From positions 1-64,000 of the forward strand of contig JAJEQR010000013.1 in NCBI GenBank assembly GCA_020687485.1: DNA of 64,000 nucleotides. Direction: 5' to 3'. Source of the stretch: Hominifimenecus microfluidus. GTDB taxonomy: Bacteria > Bacillota > Clostridia > Lachnospirales > Lachnospiraceae. The notes beneath the pieces are model-generated. The model saw only the letters and a program-made list of their open reading frames with translations. It ran no database searches and was not told the DNA's origin. The number at the start of each line of letters is the position of its first letter. The stretch's first letter is position 1. Made by a program: the position numbers and the translations under genes. Shown here piece after piece: positions 52,913 through 60,522 of the stretch.

Positions 52913-54239
52913 CATTGCGAAAATTGGGAATAGAATGGAAAAAATAGATATGAGAACGAGTAAAGGTGCAATAAAGAAGAATACAAAAAGTCCTGTAAAT
53001 GCTACAGGGTATTCAGAGCAGAGCTATAAAAGGAAAGATAAATCCGCAGTAAAAACGGTCATGAAAACAGTAGAAAAGGCGTTCTCCGCAGAAAACGATA
53101 TTTGCCGCGTCCATAAGAAATGCGGCGGTTGCCAGTATCAGGGAGTACCCTACAAGGAGCAGCTGGCGAAAAAGCAGGCTGCTATGAGAAAGCTGCTTGG
53201 ATCCTACGGGAAAGTTCTTCCCATCATTGGCATGGAGAATCCGCTGTATTATCGGAACAAGGTTCATCACGTTTTTGCCGGAGATCGAAGGGGTGGGATT
53301 ATTTCCGGAACCTATGAAGAAAACTCACACCGCGTTGTTCCAGTGCGGGACTGCCGCATCGAGGACGAAGCCTGTCAGAAAATCATGCAGACCATTGAGC
53401 ATATGCTGGTATCCTTTAAAATCCGGCCTTATAATGAGGACACCGGATTTGGTCTCTTTCGCCATGTACTGATTCGCCGGGGCTTCCAGAGCGGTGAAAT
53501 TCTGGTGGTGCTTGTGACGGCTTCCACCATGTTCCCTTCGAAGAACAATTTCGTAAAGGCACTTCGGAAGGAACATCCGGAGATTACTTCTATTGTATTG
53601 AACATTAACGACCGGCAGACTAGTATGGTACTGGGCGACCGGGAGCAGGTTCTGTACGGCCCCGGATATATCCGGGATACTCTCTGTGGAGTTACTTACC
53701 GCATCTCCCCAAAATCCTTCTACCAGGTAAACCCGGTGCAGACGGAGATCCTTTACCGGACGGCTATCGAGTATGCAGAACTGACGGGAACAGAAAGAAT
53801 CATCGATGCCTACTGCGGTATTGGAACGATCGGGCTGACAGCAGCTGCGTCTGCCGGGCAGGTGATTGGCGTGGAATTGAACCCGGATGCAGTAAAGGAT
53901 GCGAAGATCAACGCAAAAGTGAATGGAATCAGCAATACTGTGTTTACACAGGGCGATGCGGGCCGCTTCATGGTAGATCTTGCGGCAAAGGGGCAGAGTG
54001 TAGATGTCGTCTTCATGGACCCGCCGCGTTCCGGCAGCGATGAGCGCTTCCTGAGTTCTCTCTGTCGTCTGGCTCCAAAGAAAATCGTATATATATCCTG
54101 CGGCCCTGAGACTCTGGCCCGCGACCTGAAGTATCTGGTAAAGAACGGGTATCAGGTCGGGCATATACAGCCTGTCGATATGTTTCCTTTCACTGCGCAT
54201 GTGGAGACAATAGTGTTGCTACAAAGAGAAACCTTGTAG
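52902..54239 (+). CDS. 23S rRNA (uracil-5-)-methyltransferase, RlmD/RumA type
   Basis: This 445-residue enzyme makes 5-methyluridine in 23S rRNA. Iron-sulfur Cys residues appear as CRVHKKCGGC near residue 68 and Cys in VRDC near 150. SAM binding is DAYCGIGTIGL near 302, the catalytic base region is FMDPPRSG, and the nucleophilic Cys is in VYISCGPETLARDL near 398. No N-terminal TRAM domain is present; instead there is a basic, low-complexity stretch. ATGs at 52902, 52935 and 52950 are possible starts, none with a strong site. Its 3' end (HVETIVLLQ) is the known attachment region for rumA-specific conjugative elements, and one begins directly after it. Confidence 0.85.
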   Translation: MDCNIAKIGNRMEKIDMRTSKGAIKKNTKSPVNATGYSEQSYKRKDKSAVKTVMKTVEKAFSAENDICRVHKKCGGCQYQGVPYKEQLAKKQAAMRKLLGSYGKVLPIIGMENPLYYRNKVHHVFAGDRRGGIISGTYEENSHRVVPVRDCRIEDEACQKIMQTIEHMLVSFKIRPYNEDTGFGLFRHVLIRRGFQSGEILVVLVTASTMFPSKNNFVKALRKEHPEITSIVLNINDRQTSMVLGDREQVLYGPGYIRDTLCGVTYRISPKSFYQVNPVQTEILYRTAIEYAELTGTERIIDAYCGIGTIGLTAAASAGQVIGVELNPDAVKDAKINAKVNGISNTVFTQGDAGRFMVDLAAKGQSVDVVFMDPPRSGSDERFLSSLCRLAPKKIVYISCGPETLARDLKYLVKNGYQVGHIQPVDMFPFTAHVETIVLLQRETL

Positions 54240-54376
54240 AAATCCTTAGATTTAGGCACTTTTCCCGCCATGTGGTGTTTGACGCCGAGGGTGATAAATT
54301 CCGTAATAAGCGTATTGAGGACTATATCACGGTTTCGGTAGTTATTGATATGGAGTGTGGGAACACAAAAAACTAA
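54239..54376 (+). pseudogene. Open frame remnant without start at the element boundary
   Basis: Directly after the methyltransferase stop, another frame stays open for 45 codons and reads like real protein (RFRHFSRHVVFDAEGDKF, then RNKRIEDYITVSVVIDME) before TAA at 54374-54376. It has no start codon or ribosome site. It may be the 3' end of a gene that was cut when the element inserted or rearranged. I cannot name the parent gene. Confidence 0.35.
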
Positions 54377-54386
54377 ATAATTGACT

Positions 54387-54420
54387 GAAAGGGACATCGT
54401 GCAAACGGTGTCCCTTTCTC
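54387..54420 (+). terminator. Terminator at the left end of the conjugative element
   Basis: GAAAGGGACA (54387-54396) and TGTCCCTTTC (54409-54418) form a perfect ten-base stem, extended by CGT/ACG around a GCAA loop. Confidence 0.75.
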
Positions 54421-54430
54421 ATGGGCGGAA

Positions 54431-54467
54431 GCCGCAGATTTTGAAAAAGTCTGCGGCTTTTCTTTTT
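54431..54467 (+). terminator. Second terminator at the left end of the element
   Basis: GCCGCAGA (54431-54438) and TCTGCGGC (54450-54457) pair perfectly and are followed by TTTTCTTTTT. Together with the hairpin just before, it insulates the element's genes from chromosomal transcription. Confidence 0.8.
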
Positions 54468-54496
54468 GCCCAAACGCAGAAAGGAGGCGACGGCCT

Positions 54497-55618
54497 ATGT
54501 ACTTCACTTCCGGCAGCGACCGGGCCTTTGAACAGCTCATGCAGGGCAAGCCCGGTTTCGACCACTACGACAGCGGCGAGGCGGTCACGCCGGAGGACTG
54601 CGGCACCTGCCGCTTTTATCGCCCGCACTGGAAATATCAATTCTGCGTCTATGCGGAATGTCCCTACCAGCCGGGCAAGCTGACCGCCTACGACGCGGTG
54701 ACATTTCGAGTGAAAGGAGTTGAGAATATGGCAGTATTTCGTGTAGAGCGTAACAAGGGCTACACGGTGATGTCCAATCACCACCTGCGGAACAAGGACT
54801 TATCCCTGAAAGCCAAGGGCCTGTTATCGCAAATGCTCTCCCTGCCGGAAGATTGGGACTATACGCTGAAAGGTTTGTCCCTTATCAACCGGGAGCAGAT
54901 CGACGCGATCCGGGCCGCAATCCGGGAGCTGGAACAGGCCGGGTACATCGTCCGATCCCGTGAGCGCGACAGCCAAGGGCGCTTGCGCGGCGCGGACTAT
55001 GTGATCTATGAACAGCCCCAGCCTGTGCCGGATTCACCTACGTTGGAAAATCCAATGTTGGATAATCCAACGCAGGAAAAGCCTACGTTGGGAAAACCAA
55101 CGCAATTAAATAAAGATATATCAAGTAAAGAAAAATCAATTACTGATGTATCAATTACCGATCCCATTCCTATCCTTTCCCGACCCTCTCCTTTGGAGGA
55201 CGAGGCGGCACAGCCGCCGGAACGGAAAGGAACGGAAGCGAAATCACAGAGCGCCATAGAGATTTATCGTCAAATCATCATGGACAACATTGAGTACGAA
55301 CACCTTTGCCAGCACGTCAAGGGCATTGACCGGGAAACGCTGGACGAGATTGTGGACTTGCTGGTGGAAACCGTATGCAGCGCCCGCAAGGCCATCCGCA
55401 TTGCCGGGGACGATTACCCGGCAGAGCTGGTGAAATCCAAGTTTATGAAACTGGACAGCTCTCACATCGAGTTTGTCTTTGACTGTTTGAGCAAGAACAC
55501 TTCGGAAATCCGCAACATCAAGAAATACCTGCTGGCTATGCTGTTCAATGCGCCCAGCACGATCAACGGTTACTATGCCGCGCTGGTGGCCCATGACATG
55601 AACACCGGCAAAATCTGA
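54497..55618 (+). CDS. Replication initiator/HTH protein (DUF6017 type) with Cys-rich N-terminal extension
   Basis: From residue 78 (ATG at 54728, AAAGGAG nine bases upstream) the protein matches the initiator/replisome-organiser protein of Tn1549-type elements. A winged-helix region (FRVERNKGYTVMSNHHLRN, then LSLKAKGLLSQMLSLP and ADYVIYEQPQ) comes first. A repetitive Pro/Asn/Thr linker follows (PTLENP, PTQEKP, PTLGKP), then the C-terminal DUF6017 domain (DYPAELVKSKFMKLDSSHIEF). In the same frame an upstream ATG at 54497, with its own AAAGGAGG, adds 77 residues containing Cys pairs (CGTC, CVYAEC). It has no stop between, so either a fusion or two products are made. Confidence 0.85.
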   Translation: MYFTSGSDRAFEQLMQGKPGFDHYDSGEAVTPEDCGTCRFYRPHWKYQFCVYAECPYQPGKLTAYDAVTFRVKGVENMAVFRVERNKGYTVMSNHHLRNKDLSLKAKGLLSQMLSLPEDWDYTLKGLSLINREQIDAIRAAIRELEQAGYIVRSRERDSQGRLRGADYVIYEQPQPVPDSPTLENPMLDNPTQEKPTLGKPTQLNKDISSKEKSITDVSITDPIPILSRPSPLEDEAAQPPERKGTEAKSQSAIEIYRQIIMDNIEYEHLCQHVKGIDRETLDEIVDLLVETVCSARKAIRIAGDDYPAELVKSKFMKLDSSHIEFVFDCLSKNTSEIRNIKKYLLAMLFNAPSTINGYYAALVAHDMNTGKI

Positions 55619-55633
55619 AAGGAGGACGGCCCT

Positions 55634-55846
55634 ATGAAACAGGGTGCATTGATTTTCGACGAGCGCAGCGACCGTTACGACATTCGCTTTGATCTGGCGG
55701 ACTACTACGGCGGCCTGCACTGTGGGGAAACCTTTGATGTGATGGTGGGCGGCAGGTGGAAGCCCACCCGCATTGAGTACGGGGCCAACTGGTATCTGGT
55801 TGGCATCCGTGCCGACGATCTTTCCGGCCTGCGGGTGAGGATTTAA
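55634..55846 (+). CDS. DUF5348 family protein
   Basis: The 70-residue protein matches DUF5348 proteins of conjugative elements. It starts GALIFDERSDRYDIRFDL, has GGLHCGETFDVMVGG in the middle and ends WYLVGIRADDLSGLRVRI. It is a small, probably beta-rich soluble protein with no known activity. It follows the initiator gene by 15 bases with a GGAGG site and precedes a terminator. Confidence 0.85.
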   Translation: MKQGALIFDERSDRYDIRFDLADYYGGLHCGETFDVMVGGRWKPTRIEYGANWYLVGIRADDLSGLRVRI

Positions 55847-55848
55847 TC

Positions 55849-55880
55849 GGGGACAACCGGCGCAAGCGGCTGTCCCTTTT
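55849..55880 (+). terminator. Terminator after the DUF5348 gene
   Basis: GGGACA (55850-55855) and TGTCCC (55871-55876), with inner CCGGC/GCGG pairing around GCAA, are followed by TTTTCTGTTT. It separates the replication genes from the transfer genes. Confidence 0.75.
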
Positions 55881-55951
55881 CTGTTTCCTGCGGCGGCTGA
55901 CGGTGCCACCTTAACCGTCCCGCCGCACTTCTGCGAAAGGAGGGATAGCGA

Positions 55952-56428
55952 TTGCAGGAGGAAGTAACCCAAAAGACAATAGCCTTTTCCATCAAATCGG
56001 CCAAGCTGACAATCCAAGTGCTGCAAGCGGCGGCCCGCAAGTTTCTGGAAACCCAAAACAAGGGCAAGACCAAGCTGCACCACGGCCAGCAGAGCCTAAA
56101 GCAGCTCAAAAAGCACGGGGCGGCCCTGTCCAATATCGAGATCACCGACGCCAACATTGGACTGTTTAAGCCCTGCGCCAAGAAATACGGCGTAGACTTC
56201 ACGCTGCGGAAAGACGCCACTACCCAGCCCCCGCACTACATCGTGATTTTCAAGGCCAAGGACGCCGACAACATGGAACAGGCGTTCAAGGAGTTCACGG
56301 CCAAGAAGTTGCAGCGGGAGGAACGGCCCTCGATCCGCAAGGACATTGCCGCAAGCAAGGAAAAGGCAGCAGCCCGCAACGCTGACCGGGCCAAGGAAAA
56401 ATTCAAAGAAAGGGGGCTGTCACGATGA
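55952..56428 (+). CDS. PcfB family conjugation protein (DUF3801)
   Basis: The 158-residue protein starts with TTG at 55952, seven bases after AAAGGAGGG. It has the PcfB pattern: TIAFSIKSAKLTIQVLQAA at the start, then KTKLHHGQQSLKQL, a soluble core with FKAKDADNMEQAFKEF, and a basic, Lys/Arg/Ala-rich tail. In Enterococcus, PcfB lies beside the relaxase and coupling protein and helps assemble the relaxosome. It overlaps the VirD4 gene by ATGA. Confidence 0.82.
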   Translation: MQEEVTQKTIAFSIKSAKLTIQVLQAAARKFLETQNKGKTKLHHGQQSLKQLKKHGAALSNIEITDANIGLFKPCAKKYGVDFTLRKDATTQPPHYIVIFKAKDADNMEQAFKEFTAKKLQREERPSIRKDIAASKEKAAARNADRAKEKFKERGLSR

Positions 56429-58236
56429 AGCCGGAAATGAAAAAACTGATAATCGCCAATCTGCCCTATCTGCTGTTTGTCTATCTGTTCGGCAAGCTGG
56501 GGCAGGCGTACCGGCTGGCGGAGGGCATCGACCTTTCCCAAAAGCTCCTGCACTTTGCGGATGGCTGCGCGGCGGCCTTTGAAAGTGCCGCCCCCAGCTT
56601 CCACCCCACTGACCTGCTGATCGGCGTCGCTGGTGCTGCGGCGCTGCGGCTTATGGTGTACTGCAAAGGCAAGAACGCCAAGAAATACCGCAAAGGCGTG
56701 GAATATGGCAGCGCCCGATGGGGCGGCCCCAAGGATATAGCCCCCTATATCGACCCCAATTTTGACAACAACATTCTGCTGACACAGACGGAACGGATCA
56801 CCATGAACAACAGGCCGAAAGACCCCAAAACCGCAAGAAATAAAAATGTTCTGGTGATCGGCGGTTCCGGCTCCGGCAAGACCCGGTTCTTTGTAAAACC
56901 AAACCTGATGCAATGTGTGTCCAAGGACTATCCGACCTCATTTGTGATAACCGATCCCAAGGGCAGCTTGATCGGTGAAGTGGGCCAGCTCCTTATCCGC
57001 AGCAGCTACCGCGTGAAAGTGCTGAACACCATCAATTTTTCCAAGAGCATGAAATACAACCCGTTTCGGTATCTGCACTCGGAAAAAGACGTGTTGAAGC
57101 TGGTAAATACCCTGATTTGCAACACTAAAGGCGAGGGCGAAAAAAGTGCGGAAGATTTTTGGGTGAAATCGGAACGGCTGTTCTACACGGCCCTGATCGG
57201 CTATATCTGGCAGGAAGCGCCGGAGGAAGAAATGAACTTCACGACGCTGCTTGAAATGATAAATGCCAGCGAAGCCCGCGAGGACGACCCGGAATTTCAG
57301 TCGCCGGTGGATTTGATGTTTGAGCGATTGGAGGAACGCGATCCAGACCACTTTGCCGTCCGCCAGTATAAAAAATTCCTGCTTTCGGCGGGCAAGACCC
57401 GTTCCTCAATCCTTATCAGCGCAGGTGCAAGAATGGCCCCTTTTGACATTCGGGAAGTCCGGGAGCTGATGGAGGACGACGAACTGGAACTTGACACCAT
57501 CGGGGACGAGAAAACGGCGCTGTTCCTGATTATGTCGGACACGGACACCACCTTTAATTTCATTCTGGCAATGGTACAGAGCCAGCTTATCAACCTGCTT
57601 TGTGACCGGGCCGATGATAAATACGGCGGGCGGCTGCCGGTTCACGTCCGCATGATACTGGACGAGTTTGCGAACATCGGCCAGATACCCAACTTTGACA
57701 AGTTGATCGCCACCATCCGAAGCCGTGAAATCTCGGCTTCTATTATTTTGCAAAGCCAGTCACAGTTAAAGGCCATCTACAAGGACGCTGCGGAAATCAT
57801 TTCCGACAACTGCGACTGTACGCTTTTCCTTAGTGGGCGGGGTAAAAACGCCAAGGAAATCTCTGACGTGCTGGGCAAAGAAACTATCGACAGCTACAAC
57901 CAGAGCGAAAACCGGGGCGCACAGACCTCTCACGGATTGAATTATCAGAAGTTAGGAAAGGAGTTGATGTCACAGGACGAAATCGCAACGATGGACGGAG
58001 GCAAGTGTATTTTGCAGGTGCGCGGTGTCAGGCCGTTTTTCAGTGAGAAATACGACATTACCCGTCACCCCCGCTATAAATACCTTTCCGACGCCGACAA
58101 GAAGAACTATTTTGACGTGGACAGGTACTTGACTGCCCTGCGCCGGAAACGGCAGCGGGTGGTGTCGCAGGAGGAAACCTTTGACCTCTACGACATAGAC
58201 CTGTCGGATGAAGATATGGCCGCCGTAGACGAATGA
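56425..58236 (+). CDS. VirD4/TraG-type IV coupling protein
   Basis: This 603-residue ATPase joins the relaxosome to the transfer channel. Two N-terminal membrane segments (near 9-25 and 63-80) precede the P-loop GGSGSGKT at 146-153. ITDPKGSL and the Walker B region MILDEFANIGQIPNF near residue 410 follow, then SRGKNAKEISDVLG-like sensor segments and a C-terminal acidic tail. It has the typical length for this family in Tn1549-like elements. Confidence 0.94.
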   Translation: MKPEMKKLIIANLPYLLFVYLFGKLGQAYRLAEGIDLSQKLLHFADGCAAAFESAAPSFHPTDLLIGVAGAAALRLMVYCKGKNAKKYRKGVEYGSARWGGPKDIAPYIDPNFDNNILLTQTERITMNNRPKDPKTARNKNVLVIGGSGSGKTRFFVKPNLMQCVSKDYPTSFVITDPKGSLIGEVGQLLIRSSYRVKVLNTINFSKSMKYNPFRYLHSEKDVLKLVNTLICNTKGEGEKSAEDFWVKSERLFYTALIGYIWQEAPEEEMNFTTLLEMINASEAREDDPEFQSPVDLMFERLEERDPDHFAVRQYKKFLLSAGKTRSSILISAGARMAPFDIREVRELMEDDELELDTIGDEKTALFLIMSDTDTTFNFILAMVQSQLINLLCDRADDKYGGRLPVHVRMILDEFANIGQIPNFDKLIATIRSREISASIILQSQSQLKAIYKDAAEIISDNCDCTLFLSGRGKNAKEISDVLGKETIDSYNQSENRGAQTSHGLNYQKLGKELMSQDEIATMDGGKCILQVRGVRPFFSEKYDITRHPRYKYLSDADKKNYFDVDRYLTALRRKRQRVVSQEETFDLYDIDLSDEDMAAVDE

Positions 58237-58294
58237 CCGGCGGCTTTCCCTTATCAACAAATCATATCAAACTGAAATTTATGGAGGTAAATTT

Positions 58295-58510
58295 ATGGCA
58301 TTTTTCAATAGCGCAGTTACTACTTTGCAGACCATCGTTGTGGGCCTCGGCGGTGCCCTGTGTGTTTGGGGCGGTATCAACCTTCTGGAAGGTTACGGCC
58401 AGGATAACCCTGCCAGCAAGTCGCAGGGCATCAAGCAGCTTGTCGCGGGCGGTGGTGTTGCCCTGATCGGCGTCACTCTGGTTCCCCTGCTGTCTGGTCT
58501 GCTGGGCTGA
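58295..58510 (+). CDS. Maff2 family small membrane protein
   Basis: The 71-residue protein has two hydrophobic helices (about 10-26 and 48-70) joined by a loop, NLLEGYGQDNPASKSQG. It belongs to the Maff2 family always found in this position of Tn1549-type transfer modules. Its size and topology resemble VirB2/TrbC pilins, so it may be a channel subunit; that role is inference. GGAGG precedes the ATG. Confidence 0.88.
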   Translation: MAFFNSAVTTLQTIVVGLGGALCVWGGINLLEGYGQDNPASKSQGIKQLVAGGGVALIGVTLVPLLSGLLG

Positions 58511-58618
58511 TTGTCCCGGCTGTCCGCCAACCAACCCAACCATAACTGTTAAATCCTGAAATCCCGCCGCGCTCTCCCGGTTCCATGCGGGAGGGCGCGG
58601 CAAAGGAGGTGAACCCAC

Positions 58619-59482
58619 ATGATAGGCGAACTCATAGGGGATTGGATCAAAGGCATTTTAATCGACGGCATCATGGGCAACCTGTCCGGGCTGTTCAGCA
58701 CGGTCAATACGAAAGTCGGGGAAATCGCCTCGGATGTAGGGACGACGCCGCAAGCGTGGAACAGCGGCATATTCAATATGCTGCAATCCCTGTCGGACAC
58801 GGTGATCGTCCCCATTGCAGCGGCGATCCTTGCCGTTATCATGTGCTATGAGCTGATAGACATGATCGTGGAAAAGAACAATATGCACGACTTTGATACG
58901 TCCATGTTCTTCCGCTGGATTTTCAAAAGTGCTTTTGCCATTCTCATTGTGACGAACACATGGAATATCGTCATGGGCGTTTTCGACGCCACCCAAGCCG
59001 TCGTCAACCAGAGCGCCGGGGTGATTATCGGGGAAACCAGCATTGACTTTGACACCCTCATTCCCGACCTTGAAACACAACTGGAAGCTATGGACATCGG
59101 GCCGCTGCTCGGCCTGTGGTTCCAGACCCTTGTTGTGGGGCTGACGATGAACATTCTTTCCATCTGTATTTTCCTTGTGACCTACGGAAGAATGATTGAG
59201 ATTTATGCCGTGACCGCGCTGGGGCCGATCCCCCTTGCCACGCTGGGCAATGCGGAGTGGCGCGGCGTCGGTCAGAACTACTTGAAATCCCTGTTGGCGC
59301 TGGGCTTCCAAGCCTTTTTGATTATGGTGGTTGTCGGCATCTATGCGGTGCTGATCCAGCAAATCGGACAGGCAGCGGATATATCCGGGGCCATTTGGGG
59401 CTGTATGGGCTACACGGTTCTGCTCTGCTTCTGTCTATTCAAGACTGGCAGCATATCGAAAGCCGTCTTTACTGCACATTGA
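58619..59482 (+). CDS. VirB6/TrbL-like conjugation membrane protein
   Basis: The 287-residue protein has about six to seven hydrophobic segments (near residues 55-80, 100-120, 160-190, 195-215, 225-255 and 260-280). It starts with a short amphipathic region (ELIGDWIKGILIDGIMGNL). It matches the TrbL/VirB6-like component of Tn1549-family elements, which forms the inner-membrane part of the DNA channel. AAAGGAGGTG precedes the start. Confidence 0.85.
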   Translation: MIGELIGDWIKGILIDGIMGNLSGLFSTVNTKVGEIASDVGTTPQAWNSGIFNMLQSLSDTVIVPIAAAILAVIMCYELIDMIVEKNNMHDFDTSMFFRWIFKSAFAILIVTNTWNIVMGVFDATQAVVNQSAGVIIGETSIDFDTLIPDLETQLEAMDIGPLLGLWFQTLVVGLTMNILSICIFLVTYGRMIEIYAVTALGPIPLATLGNAEWRGVGQNYLKSLLALGFQAFLIMVVVGIYAVLIQQIGQAADISGAIWGCMGYTVLLCFCLFKTGSISKAVFTAH

Positions 59483-59503
59483 CAGACAGGAGGACTACCA
59501 ACC

Positions 59504-60079
59504 ATCGAGGAAGTACAAAAGAAACGATACCACATCATTTACGCCGATCCGCCGTGGCGGTACGAGTGCAAGAAAACAGGTGCAGCGGAACATCACTATC
59601 CCACCATGAGCATTGACGAGCTGTGCGCCCTGCCGGTGGAAACGCTGGCGGAAAAGGACTGTCTGCTGTTTTTGTGGGCCACATTCCCGCAGCTCCCGGA
59701 AGCCCTGCGCCTGATCCAGGCATGGGGCTTTACGTTCAAGACGGTGGCCTTTGTCTGGTTGAAGCTCAACAAGAAAAGCCCCACATGGTTTTATGGGCTG
59801 GGCTACTGGACGAGAGGCAATGCGGAAATCTGCCTGCTTGCCAAACGAGGCAAACCCAAGCGCCGCAGCGCCGGTGTCCATCAGTTTATTATTTCCCCCG
59901 TGGAGGAACACAGCAAAAAGCCGGACGTGACCCGTGACAAAATCATTGAGCTGGCGGGCGACCTGACCCGCGTGGAGCTGTTTGCCAGACAGAAAACGCC
60001 CGGTTGGGACGTTTGGGGAAACGAGGTGGACAGTGATCTTTCCCTGACCCCACAAGAAACTGTATCAGAAACGAGGTGA
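59504..60079 (+). CDS. MT-A70-family adenine methyltransferase without a standard start codon
   Basis: The frame encodes an MT-A70-type N6-adenine DNA methyltransferase. The catalytic ADPPW motif is at 59543-59557, then HYPTMSIDELCALPV, LFLWATFPQLPEAL, NAEICLLAKRGKP and a C-terminal VELFAR with GWDVWGNEV. The frame is open only from 59483, and no ATG, GTG or TTG occurs before the catalytic motif. The first ATG (59606) would drop it. An ATC at 59504 lies ten bases after CAGGAGG (59487-59493) and aligns with where relatives start. So either translation starts at ATC or the gene has lost its start. In such elements the enzyme probably protects or marks the transferred DNA. Confidence 0.72.
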   Translation: MEEVQKKRYHIIYADPPWRYECKKTGAAEHHYPTMSIDELCALPVETLAEKDCLLFLWATFPQLPEALRLIQAWGFTFKTVAFVWLKLNKKSPTWFYGLGYWTRGNAEICLLAKRGKPKRRSAGVHQFIISPVEEHSKKPDVTRDKIIELAGDLTRVELFARQKTPGWDVWGNEVDSDLSLTPQETVSETR

Positions 60080-60084
60080 TTTGA

Positions 60085-60522
60085 ATGGCTTATGTGACCG
60101 TCCCAAAGGATTTGGCCCGTGTAAAATCCAAGATTGTGTTTGGGCTTACCAAACGGCAACTGATCTGCTTCGGCGGTGCGCTTCTTGTAGGCGTCCCGCT
60201 TTATTTTTTGCTCCGGGGCCGGGTGACTGGCAGCGCAGCGGCCCTGATTATGGTGTTCGCCATGCTGCCGGGCTTCCTGCTGGCTCTGTACGAGCGCCAC
60301 GGCCAGCCCCTTGAAGTGGTGGTATGGCAGATTGTCCAGTGCTGCTTCATCCAGCCCAAGGAAAGACCCTACCAAACCGACAACGCCTATACTGCCCTTA
60401 TGCGGCAGCACCAAATGGAAAAGGAGGTAAATGCGATTGTCCGAAAAGCAAAGAAACGAGCCGCCTGTAAAGCTCACCCGCGCCGAAAAGCGGGAAATAC
60501 AGGCCATCATCCGCAAGTATAA
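60085..60522 (+). CDS. PrgI family conjugation protein
   Basis: The 145-residue protein has the PrgI form. A short cytoplasmic start (YVTVPKDLARVKSKIVFGLTKRQLICFG) precedes two membrane helices near 28-48 and 52-72, and a soluble tail (RPYQTDNAYTAL, EKEVNAIVRKAKKR) follows. PrgI-like proteins correspond to VirB3 and accompany the VirB4 ATPase. The last 92 bases overlap the VirB4 gene in another frame, an unusually long overlap. Confidence 0.87.
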   Translation: MAYVTVPKDLARVKSKIVFGLTKRQLICFGGALLVGVPLYFLLRGRVTGSAAALIMVFAMLPGFLLALYERHGQPLEVVVWQIVQCCFIQPKERPYQTDNAYTALMRQHQMEKEVNAIVRKAKKRAACKAHPRRKAGNTGHHPQV

